Below, in pieces: positions 57,342-64,000 of a stretch of DNA of 64,000 nucleotides. Location: assembly GCF_001999945.1 (NCBI RefSeq), contig NZ_CP019650.1:4191626-4255625 (forward strand), read 5' to 3'. The stretch comes from Microbulbifer agarilyticus (GTDB lineage: Bacteria; Pseudomonadota; Gammaproteobacteria; Pseudomonadales; Cellvibrionaceae). How positions within the stretch are numbered: the stretch's first letter is position 1; every line of letters starts with the position of its first letter. The notes beneath the pieces were generated by a model that was not told the DNA's origin, searched no databases, and saw nothing but the letters and a program-made list of their open reading frames with translations. Made by a program: the position numbers and the translations under genes.

Positions 57342-58599
57342 CCGCCTGCAGGACAAGATCTTTCGCACCTTTGTGTTGCAGGGGTTGTTGATTGGGTTTG
57401 CCGTGATCCTCGGCGTGCTGCTGACTAACTGGCTGTTGTCTCATTTACTGGTACAGGAAGCACTGGAGCGGGAAACCGCCCATTACTGGCAGCTGGTGGA
57501 AGAAAACCCCTCGGTGCAGCTCTCCAATTCCCTGAACCTGCAGGGTTACCTGTTTCCGCGGGACGCGTCCGCATTCCCCTGGCGCATGGCAACCGACGTT
57601 GCGGACGGCTACCACGAAGTAAAGGCCGACGAGTTCAATTCGCTGTATGTGAGTTCGCGCGGCGGGCAACGCATGTTCCTGTTTTTCAACCGCTCCGGGG
57701 TCAACAGCCTGATCTCACTCTACGGCTTGGTGCCGCTGGCAGTAGTGCTGCTGCTGCTGTATCTGGTGCTGTGGTTCAGTTACCTGCGCGCGCGGCGCGC
57801 GGTTTCCCCCACCATCGAACTGGCCCGGCTGATCAATATGTTGCCGGAAGAAAAAGGCGAGGTGGATCTGGCGGACCTGTTGCCCATGAGCCTCGACACC
57901 GAGGTGGCCATGCTTGTAGATGCGATCGAGCATTATCGCGGCAGGATCGCGCGTTTTGTCGACCGGGAGCGCGCATTTTCCCGCGATGCCAGCCACGAGC
58001 TGCGCACCCCGATCACCGTGATCGCCATGTCTGCAGAGCTTCTCGCCGCGAAACCGGAAATATCAGCAGCAGATCTCAAGCTGGTCGATAGAATCCAGCG
58101 CGCCTGCCACGATATGCAGGAGCTGATCGATGCGTTCCTCGCGTTGTCGCGCGAGCAGGGTGACGGTCTGCGCACCGAGCGTGTGGATGTGTGCGACCTG
58201 ATTGCGCGGGAACACGAGGGCATATCCCAATTGGCCGAGCAAAAAGGCATTGCCGTGGAACTCGTGTGCCACTCCAGTCTGTTGCTGCAAGCGAACAAAC
58301 GTGTCATTTCAATTCTGGTGGGTAACCTGATCCGCAATGCGGTGAACTACACCGACCGCGGCAAGGTGGTGGTGCGCGTAGGGGACGGGCAGGTGCAGGT
58401 GATCGACAGCGGCCGAGGGATCAGCGAGGACAAGCTGGCCAGTATCTATGAGCCACATGTGAGGGGTAGCGAGCAATCGCGTTCCGGTTACGGTGTGGGC
58501 CTGGCGATTGTGAAGCGCCTGTGTGAGCAAAATGGTTGGCGGGTATCGCTGGCCAGCGAAGAGGGGGCGGGCACAACTGCTACCCTGCGCTTTGCCTGA
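57331..58599 (+). CDS. Membrane sensor histidine kinase
   Basis: The 422-residue kinase has two membrane segments (about 12-34 and 129-151) around a ~90-residue periplasmic sensor domain with no recognisable fold. After a HAMP-like linker comes the phosphoacceptor His222 in SHELRTPITV and the ATPase domain with the N box NLIRNAVNYT, G1 DSGRGIS and G2 GYGVGLAIVKRL. The ATG at 57331 overlaps the response regulator stop by 11 bases, showing coupling. It converges with mnmE. It is probably a phosphodonor for the upstream regulator. Confidence 0.92.
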   Translation: MRNNRLQDKIFRTFVLQGLLIGFAVILGVLLTNWLLSHLLVQEALERETAHYWQLVEENPSVQLSNSLNLQGYLFPRDASAFPWRMATDVADGYHEVKADEFNSLYVSSRGGQRMFLFFNRSGVNSLISLYGLVPLAVVLLLLYLVLWFSYLRARRAVSPTIELARLINMLPEEKGEVDLADLLPMSLDTEVAMLVDAIEHYRGRIARFVDRERAFSRDASHELRTPITVIAMSAELLAAKPEISAADLKLVDRIQRACHDMQELIDAFLALSREQGDGLRTERVDVCDLIAREHEGISQLAEQKGIAVELVCHSSLLLQANKRVISILVGNLIRNAVNYTDRGKVVVRVGDGQVQVIDSGRGISEDKLASIYEPHVRGSEQSRSGYGVGLAIVKRLCEQNGWRVSLASEEGAGTTATLRFA

Positions 58600-58635
58600 G
58601 CCTGGTGCCACTTCCCAACTTTTCAGTGGCGTTGG

Positions 58636-60009
58636 TTACTTACCAATACAGAAGCTGCCGAAAATCTTGCCCAGTAGTTCGTCGGCGGTCATGGCTCCGG
58701 TGATTTCACCCAGTGACTGCTGCGCCTGGCGCAGATCTTCCGCCAGCAGCTCGCCGGCGCCACTGGCATTGAGTTGTGCCTGGCCGGCGGTAATAAATGC
58801 CCGCGCCTGAGCCAGGGCATCGAGGTGACGGCGACGCGCACTGAAACTTCCCTCATTTCCGGACTGATATCCCATGCACCGCTTCAGGTGATCGCGCAAT
58901 GCATCGATGCCCGCGCCGGTTTTGGCGCTGATTGCGACCACCGGTACCCCATCGCTGTGGGCTTGCAGCCCGGGGGTGTAGTCGGTGAGATCGAGTTTGT
59001 TGACCACCAGGGTCAGTTTGTCCGGGTCCGGCAGCTGCGCGGTGAATTCCGGCCAGGCTTGTTCCGGGTCCAGGCTGGTGACTTCTGCAGCATCCACCAC
59101 CAGCAGCACGCGGTCGGCGTTGTGAATCTCGTCCCAGGCGCGCTGCATGCCAATCTGTTCTACCTGATCCGGGGATTCCCGCAAGCCGGCGGTGTCGGCG
59201 ATGTGCAAAGGCATACCGTCGATATGAATATGCTCGCGCAACACATCGCGGGTGGTGCCGGCGATGTCGGTGACGATGGCCGAGTCTTTGCCAGCCAGTG
59301 CATTCAACAGGCTGGACTTGCCTGCGTTGGGTTTTCCGGCGATGGCCACCTGCATACCCTCGCGCATGATCGCGCCCTGGCGCGCTTCCGCTTCCACACT
59401 GTCCAGTTGGGCCAGTAGCGCTTCAATATCGGCGGAAACTTTGCCATCGGCGAGAAAATCGATTTCTTCTTCAGGAAAATCGATCGCAGCTTCGACATAG
59501 ATACGCAAATGCGTCAGTTTTTCCGCTAAATCTTCGATTTTTTCGGAGAATACCCCCTGCAGCGAGCGCAGTGCATTCTGTGCCGCCTGGGCAGTACCGG
59601 CGTCAATCAGGTCGGCAATGGCCTCCGCTTGAGCCAGATCCAGCTTGTCGTTGAGAAATGCGCGTTCGGAAAACTCGCCGGGGCGTGCTTGGCGGGCGCC
59701 CATTTCGATCAGCGCGGCCAGCAGCGTGTCGAGGATAACCGGGCCACCATGCCCCTGCAGTTCCACCACATCTTCACCGGTGAAGGAGTTGGGTCCGGGG
59801 AAGTAGAGCGCCAGTCCCTGGTCGAGTAGTTGTTCTTGATGGGTGAAATCGCAGTAGTGCGCAAAGCGGGGTTTGAAGGCTTTGTTACACAATTGTTCGC
59901 CGATCTTGCGTGCGTCTGGTCCGGACAGGCGAATCACGCCGATGCCGCCACGGCCCGGTGGGGTGGCGACGGCAGCGATGGTGTCTTTGCTGAGGCTTTG
60001 CAGGGACAT
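58636..60009 (-). CDS. mnmE: tRNA modification GTPase MnmE (TrmE)
   Basis: The 457-residue partner of MnmG in wobble-uridine modification has an N-terminal formyl-THF-binding domain ([15 protein letters not shown]), an inserted G domain with P-loop GKPNAGKSS and the [16 protein letters not shown] switch region. It ends in CIGK, the conserved C-terminal motif with Cys454. K+-loop residues are as in the family. It is downstream of yidC on the same strand, in the standard rpmH-rnpA-yidD-yidC-mnmE order. Confidence 0.97.
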   Translation of the reverse strand: MSLQSLSKDTIAAVATPPGRGGIGVIRLSGPDARKIGEQLCNKAFKPRFAHYCDFTHQEQLLDQGLALYFPGPNSFTGEDVVELQGHGGPVILDTLLAALIEMGARQARPGEFSERAFLNDKLDLAQAEAIADLIDAGTAQAAQNALRSLQGVFSEKIEDLAEKLTHLRIYVEAAIDFPEEEIDFLADGKVSADIEALLAQLDSVEAEARQGAIMREGMQVAIAGKPNAGKSSLLNALAGKDSAIVTDIAGTTRDVLREHIHIDGMPLHIADTAGLRESPDQVEQIGMQRAWDEIHNADRVLLVVDAAEVTSLDPEQAWPEFTAQLPDPDKLTLVVNKLDLTDYTPGLQAHSDGVPVVAISAKTGAGIDALRDHLKRCMGYQSGNEGSFSARRRHLDALAQARAFITAGQAQLNASGAGELLAEDLRQAQQSLGEITGAMTADELLGKIFGSFCIGK

Positions 60010-60077
60010 TGTTTGAGTTTATCCGACTTTCATAAACGGGCTTTACGAACAGGCTGCACGCATGGGGTTCACCAACA

Positions 60078-60104
60078 AGAAGGGCCGCTAGTAGCGGCCC
60101 TTCT
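60078..60104 (-). terminator. Hairpin after yidC
   Basis: A 12-bp perfect stem (AGAAGGGCCGCT / AGCGGCCCTTCT) with an AGT loop lies 21 bases past the yidC stop. The T-tail on the minus strand is weak, so it may attenuate rather than end transcription into mnmE. Confidence 0.6.
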
Positions 60105-60124
60105 GGATGTCACGATCACGCAAA

Positions 60125-61780
60125 TTACTTGTCTGCGGATTCGACCTGTTTGTTGATAAACCAGGTCTGTGCGATCGAGATCAGGTTGTTCGCGATCCAG
60201 TACAGAACCAGTCCGGCCGGGAACCACAGGAAGAAGAAGGTCATCATGATTGGCATCAGCTGCATGATCTTCGCCTGGGTGGGATCGGTGGGCTGTGGCT
60301 GCAACTTCTGCATCAGCCACATGCTGGCACCCATAATCACCGGCAGGATGAAGTAGGGGTCTTTAACCGACAGGTCGTGAATCCAGCCGATCCAGGGTGC
60401 GTGGCGCAGTTCCACAGTTTCCATCAGCATCCAGTAGAGGCCGATAAACACTGGCATCTGCAGCAGGATCGGCAAGCAGCCACCCACGGGATTGATCTTC
60501 TCCCGGCGGTACAGCTTCATGGTTTCTTCGGCGAGCTTCTGGCGGTTGTCCTTGTATTGCTCCTGCAGCTTTTTCATCTGCGGGGCGAACTTGCGCATGC
60601 GCGCCATGGACTTGAGGCCTGCGGCAGACAGCGGGTAGAGCAGCGCCTTGATAAATACGGTCAGCAGGATAATTGCCCAGCCCCAGTTGGCGACCAGGTG
60701 CTCATGAATCCAGTGCAGTACGCGGAACATGGGCTTGGCCAGCCACCACAACCAGCCGTAATCCACGGTCAGGTCCAGGTAAGGAGAAATCTCTTCCAGA
60801 CGGTATACATCTTTTGGACCGACATAGAAGTCGGCTGCCACAGTACCCTGCTGGCCCGGTTCGATGCGCAGCTGCGGGCTGGTGAAGCCCATGCTGAATA
60901 GACCGTTGCCGATGGGCGCCAAGGTAAAGGTGTTGAGATCTTGCTGGTTTGGAATCCAGGCACTGAGGAAGTAGTGCTGCACCATGGCAACCCAGCCACC
61001 CTGAATGGTTTCGGTGGTTGGGCGCTTGGCGATGTCTTCGAAATCCTGCTTGAAGTAGTTCTCTTCGCTGGTGTGCAGGGCGGCGCCAAGGAATGGTGCC
61101 ATGCCGATACCCATGTCGACCGGTGGCTCTTGGGCGTCGCGGATGATTTCGCCACACATGCCCGCAAGCAGCGGCTTGTCACGGCCGTTGTCCACCAGGT
61201 AAGCAACATTGATGAGGTAGTCGCCGCGGGTAAAGGTAAAGCGTTTGGTGAATCCGATGCCATTCTGGGATTGCTTGAGTTCTACGGTGAGAGTGTCTTT
61301 ACCTTCCTGCAGGGCATATTGGTTGGCATCGCTGGTGAACGCCGGGCGGGCGGCGGAGCAGCTGCCTTTACCGCCGACCAAGCCGCTGCGGGCAATATAG
61401 GTATGGCTGCGAGTCTGGTTGAGCAGGATCAGCGGGCGATCTGGGGTATTCAGTTCTTCGTGGAACTCGCGCAGTGCGACTTTCACAATGTCGCCACCCT
61501 GGGGGTCGATCAGCAGGCTCAACGTATCGGTTTCTACGCTAATCAATTTTGGCTGAGTGGTAGTACCGACTTCCGGGATACTGCCTTCGGGAAGATCGCT
61601 GCCGGCGGTGGACTGGGCCTGGCTGCTGGGAAGTGTTTCCGTCTCGGTGTTCTGATGGTTCACCACGGTTGTCTGGTCGATCGCCGGGGCGTGTTGCTCC
61701 TGGAAAGCGTTCCACTGGTAAATCAGTGCCAGAAGGACAGCGGCGATGCCGCCGACCAGCGTGTAGCGTTGCCAATCCAT
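60125..61780 (-). CDS. yidC: Membrane protein insertase YidC
   Basis: The 551-residue insertase folds and inserts inner-membrane proteins alone or with SecYEG. It has an N-terminal anchor (LVGGIAAVLLALIYQWNAF), a large periplasmic beta-sandwich domain, and the conserved five-helix core with the cytoplasmic coiled hairpin (LQEQYKDNRQKLAEETMKLY). Core segments include NPVGGCLPILLQMPVFIGLYWML. Length matches E. coli (548). It follows yidD by seven bases. Confidence 0.97.
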   Translation of the reverse strand: MDWQRYTLVGGIAAVLLALIYQWNAFQEQHAPAIDQTTVVNHQNTETETLPSSQAQSTAGSDLPEGSIPEVGTTTQPKLISVETDTLSLLIDPQGGDIVKVALREFHEELNTPDRPLILLNQTRSHTYIARSGLVGGKGSCSAARPAFTSDANQYALQEGKDTLTVELKQSQNGIGFTKRFTFTRGDYLINVAYLVDNGRDKPLLAGMCGEIIRDAQEPPVDMGIGMAPFLGAALHTSEENYFKQDFEDIAKRPTTETIQGGWVAMVQHYFLSAWIPNQQDLNTFTLAPIGNGLFSMGFTSPQLRIEPGQQGTVAADFYVGPKDVYRLEEISPYLDLTVDYGWLWWLAKPMFRVLHWIHEHLVANWGWAIILLTVFIKALLYPLSAAGLKSMARMRKFAPQMKKLQEQYKDNRQKLAEETMKLYRREKINPVGGCLPILLQMPVFIGLYWMLMETVELRHAPWIGWIHDLSVKDPYFILPVIMGASMWLMQKLQPQPTDPTQAKIMQLMPIMMTFFFLWFPAGLVLYWIANNLISIAQTWFINKQVESADK

Positions 61781-61787
61781 TATGTCG

Positions 61788-62057
61788 TTAGCCTTGTTGC
61801 GTTGGTGGCGTTCTATCGTTCGCCGGTGTTTCGGTTGCTTGTTGCGCCGGTGGTACGTAATCGAATCCGCCCGGATGCCAGGGGTGGCATTTTATAAGGC
61901 GGAGCAGGGTTAAATAACCCCCTTTGCAGAATCCGTGCGTTTTAAATGCTTCTTCGGCATAACAGGAGCAGGTGGGGTAAAAACGGCACTGGTTGCCAAC
62001 CCACGGACTGGCGATCAGGCGATACAACTTGATTAGTCGAATAGCCAGCCAGGTCAT
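61788..62057 (-). CDS. yidD: Membrane protein insertion efficiency factor YidD
   Basis: This 89-residue protein of the YidD family has the conserved Cys-rich core RFYPTCSCYAEEAF and CHPWHPGGFDYVP. It assists YidC-dependent insertion. The ATG overlaps the rnpA stop by four bases (ATGA), indicating translational coupling. The C-terminal 20 residues are a variable Thr/Pro/Gln-rich tail. Confidence 0.95.
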   Translation of the reverse strand: MTWLAIRLIKLYRLIASPWVGNQCRFYPTCSCYAEEAFKTHGFCKGGYLTLLRLIKCHPWHPGGFDYVPPAQQATETPANDRTPPTQQG

Positions 62058-62539
62058 GGGTTATTCTCGCCGCCGCTGTCTGTTTTTACTTTGTTGCCAG
62101 CGGTTTTGCGTCGCGGTGGTCTTTTACCGCCGCCCTTACCGCCTCTTGGGCCGGATTGCTGTGTCTGCGGATTGCGCGCGCGCTGGTCGAGCTTGCGCCA
62201 CAGTTTGTTGAAGATCTTGGCTAGGGCCGCATTGTCCAGTTCGCCGGCACCTGCGCGGGCCAGCACCACGGCGTCGAGCGGGAACAGTTCATTCTGGCGC
62301 AGACGAAACGTTTCGCGTGCAATGCGTTTAATACGATTGCGATCGGTGGCGTTGCGGACGTGTTTTTTAGCAATAACGAGACCGAGCCTCGGGTGAGGTA
62401 GCTCGTTGGGGCGGGCGAGGATCAGGAATTGCGGTTGCGCTGCGCGAACCGGAGCGGAATCAAATACGGCGCGATAGTGCGCCGCATTGAGCAGCCGCAG
62501 CGGCTTGGCGAATGCGAAGTCGCTGCGTGAACACTGCAT
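62054..62539 (-). CDS. rnpA: Ribonuclease P protein component
   Basis: The 161-residue basic protein subunit of RNase P matures tRNA 5' ends. The RNA-binding core is seen in HPRLGLVIAKKHVRNATDRNRIKRIARE. Compared with the usual ~120 residues it has a C-terminal extension of about 45 residues rich in Gly, Lys and Arg (GPRGGKGGGKRPPRRKTAG), probably an extra RNA-contacting tail. It lies between rpmH and yidD as usual. Confidence 0.95.
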   Translation of the reverse strand: MQCSRSDFAFAKPLRLLNAAHYRAVFDSAPVRAAQPQFLILARPNELPHPRLGLVIAKKHVRNATDRNRIKRIARETFRLRQNELFPLDAVVLARAGAGELDNAALAKIFNKLWRKLDQRARNPQTQQSGPRGGKGGGKRPPRRKTAGNKVKTDSGGENNP

Positions 62540-62583
62540 GATGATTCAGTGGCAAATATAAGGTTGCTCGCTAGGCGGCAATC

Positions 62584-62718
62584 TTAGGCGCACAGAACCT
62601 TGCGGCCCTTGGCGCGACGACGGGCCAAGATTTTACGGCCGCTTTTGGTTGCCATACGAGCACGGAAACCGTGGGTACGTGCGCGCTTCAAGTTGCTGGG
62701 CTGAAATGTACGTTTCAT
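62584..62718 (-). CDS. rpmH: Ribosomal protein L34
   Basis: This 44-codon gene lies on the minus strand from ATG at 62718 to TAA at 62584. It encodes the highly basic L34, starting [18 protein letters not shown] and ending GRKVLCA. It sits directly upstream of rnpA with a 44-base gap, the universal rpmH-rnpA order. The dnaA gene is divergent across a 664-base gap. Confidence 0.97.
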   Translation of the reverse strand: MKRTFQPSNLKRARTHGFRARMATKSGRKILARRRAKGRKVLCA

Positions 62719-63382
62719 TTTGTTACTACCTGGATTGTTGTCCTGGAGTCGTGTCCGGGAAGTTTGGGTAATTCTTTACCGCGCTTGGCTATAGCCCGTT
62801 AGCGGTGTGCCTGGTCTTGCGGACCTGGCAAAGGTTATCGCGGGCTATGCGCTGCGAAGGCGGCGGATTGTATAGAAAGAAGCCAGTTAAAGCAACGATT
62901 CCCGGGCGACGCAATGGAATCTTGGCGAGAGAATCTGTGTTTGCGCGTTTCGTGCTTAGTTCATTAGGTTGAGTGTTGTTTCCTTTTATATAAGTAGTCT
63001 GCGGGACGCTGGGAGCAAAGCGTTTTGTCCTTGCTCATCGAGTGAATTGGGCGCCATTCGGGTAAGTCCCTGTATTGTCTGGACTATTTTCGAGTGTTCA
63101 CTGTTTGACCCCAAGATACTCACAAGTGTTTGTGGATAACTATTGCCCGCGGTTGTCGTTTCCTCGCTTACTTTGTAGTCAAGTGGTTGATATTGCTAGC
63201 CTTTCTCATCAAAAAGTTGTCCCCAAATGTGGTTGAGTTGTGGATAACCCAAGGCCCAGCCGATATACTGTCGGCCTTCATTTGAGGTGATGCCCGTCTT
63301 TCTCGGGGGCGGCCGACAGCGATGCTGTGGTCGGTGTTTGCGGGTGTAGTTGTACCTCAATTTGTCTTTCTTAGGGGGTTCC
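62719..63382. promoter_or_regulatory. rpmH-dnaA intergenic region with DnaA boxes
   Basis: This 664-base region separates divergent rpmH and dnaA and holds no credible gene. Two perfect DnaA boxes (TGTGGATAA) occur at 63131-63139 and 63239-63247. They probably allow DnaA autoregulation and may form a second origin element. AT content is only locally high (TTTTATATAAG near 62985). Promoters for both genes must lie here. AGGGGG at 63373-63378 serves as the dnaA ribosome binding site. Confidence 0.6.
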
Positions 63383-64000
63383 TTGTCTGATTCCATCTGG
63401 AAGCAGTGTGCTGCCTGTTTGCAGGATGAATTGCCACCACAGCAGTTCAATACCTGGATTCGGCCGCTGCGCGTCGCGGATGCCAGTGCGGAGAGCGCTG
63501 ACGGTGAGCTGCGTCTGGTGGCGCCCAACCGGTTTATTCTCAATTGGGTAAGCGACAAATTTCTCGACCGTATTCGCGAGTTGGCTCAGCAATTTGCCGG
63601 TCGTGTGATTGGCGTCGAGGTGGTGGCGCTTGACCGGCGTACCTCCCGTTTTCGTCGGAGCCTCAATGGCGACAATGCCTACTCGGGTTACCAGCAGAGT
63701 GGTGGGCACGCCCATGGGCGGGTTGATCAGGCCTATGGTGGTGCGCCCAATGGTGCAGCAGGTAACGTGGCACCGTCGGGCGTACAGCCAGGCCATGCAG
63801 TAGCTGCCAGCGGGCCGGCGGTTAGTCCGGCGGAGGCCGCGCCAGCGAGTTTCTCTACTCCTGAGGTGGCGCGTTCCCCGTTACCTGTTTCGCCTGCACC
63901 TGCTCCGCTGCCGATTAACCGGTCGCTGCCGGGTATGGATTCCCATGAAAACCTCGCTGCGGAAGCAGCGGGCGCCGACGCATTGAGCGCGGCCGAGAGG
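63383..64000 (+). CDS. dnaA: Replication initiator DnaA (5' part)
   Basis: The first 206 codons are in the window and the frame is open to the edge. DnaA opens oriC and loads DnaB. Domain I is clear: IWKQCAACLQDELPPQQFNTWIRPL, then APNRFILNWVSDKF. After about residue 85 the sequence becomes a Gly/Ala/Pro/Ser-rich linker (domain II) that already exceeds 115 residues without reaching the AAA+ domain. The start is TTG at 63383, preceded by AGGGGG, and gives (M)SDSIWKQ, matching the length of DnaA N-termini in pseudomonads. There is no ATG or GTG alternative nearby in frame. Confidence 0.93.
   Translation, partial: MSDSIWKQCAACLQDELPPQQFNTWIRPLRVADASAESADGELRLVAPNRFILNWVSDKFLDRIRELAQQFAGRVIGVEVVALDRRTSRFRRSLNGDNAYSGYQQSGGHAHGRVDQAYGGAPNGAAGNVAPSGVQPGHAVAASGPAVSPAEAAPASFSTPEVARSPLPVSPAPAPLPINRSLPGMDSHENLAAEAAGADALSAAER

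Overview
The window looks like the chromosomal replication-origin neighbourhood of a marine gammaproteobacterium, probably a Microbulbifer-like member of the Cellvibrionales. The genus is my inference. It rests on the gene order (dnaA, rpmH, rnpA, yidD, yidC, mnmE, then mnmG, rsmG, parA, parB, the atp operon, glmU and glmS), on the GC-rich codon use, and on a secreted alginate lyase plus TonB-dependent uptake genes. No insertion sequence, prophage, CRISPR array, tRNA or rRNA gene was seen.

Left part (1-14.7 kb). The 5' end of a TRAP-type binding protein gene is followed by uvrD, a large palindromic intergenic element, hexR and a Bcr/CflA-type drug exporter. Next comes a redox/electrophile-stress block: a beta-class GST, a glutathionyl-hydroquinone reductase, a DoxX protein, a Gfo/Idh/MocA oxidoreductase, a LysR regulator and a divergent pirin. 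It resembles the E. coli yqjF-yqjG and yhaJ-yhaK neighbourhood. Two cation/proton antiporters (CPA1 and CPA2) and a secreted esterase follow.

Middle (14.7-42 kb). A minus-strand operon encodes a periplasmic FAD-dependent sugar dehydrogenase: a Tat-exported small subunit, a GMC catalytic subunit with a Cys cluster typical of 3Fe-4S types, and a triheme cytochrome c. An SDR lies downstream and a Blc lipocalin upstream. Then come a fasciclin protein, an isochorismatase-like hydrolase and a PL7 alginate lyase lipoprotein. The cell-wall precursor genes glmS, a DeoR regulator and glmU are present, but a three-gene 2-oxoacid dehydrogenase operon (E1alpha, E1beta, E2) lies between the regulator and glmU. 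About 12 kb of envelope and peptide-processing genes separate glmU from atpC: an S9 peptidase, a TonB-dependent receptor, a beta-propeller/amidohydrolase fusion, a zinc metallopeptidase with a repeat tail, and a patatin.

Right part (42-64 kb). A complete F1Fo ATP synthase operon (atpIBEFHAGDC) is followed upstream by parB, parA, rsmG and mnmG. An AT-rich region with DnaA boxes upstream of mnmG is my best candidate for oriC. Beyond it are a DUF4397 lipoprotein, a two-component system, mnmE, yidC, yidD, rnpA, rpmH and the start of dnaA. The dnaA upstream region carries two further perfect DnaA boxes.

The genes are mostly housekeeping. The accessory genes point to a surface-associated polymer degrader that oxidises sugars in its periplasm and imports peptides or oligosaccharides. 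I found no convincing new defence or mobile system. The most interesting items are the split atp-glm cluster, the propeller-amidohydrolase and metallopeptidase-repeat proteins, the origin architecture, and the palindromic repeat at 2.6 kb.
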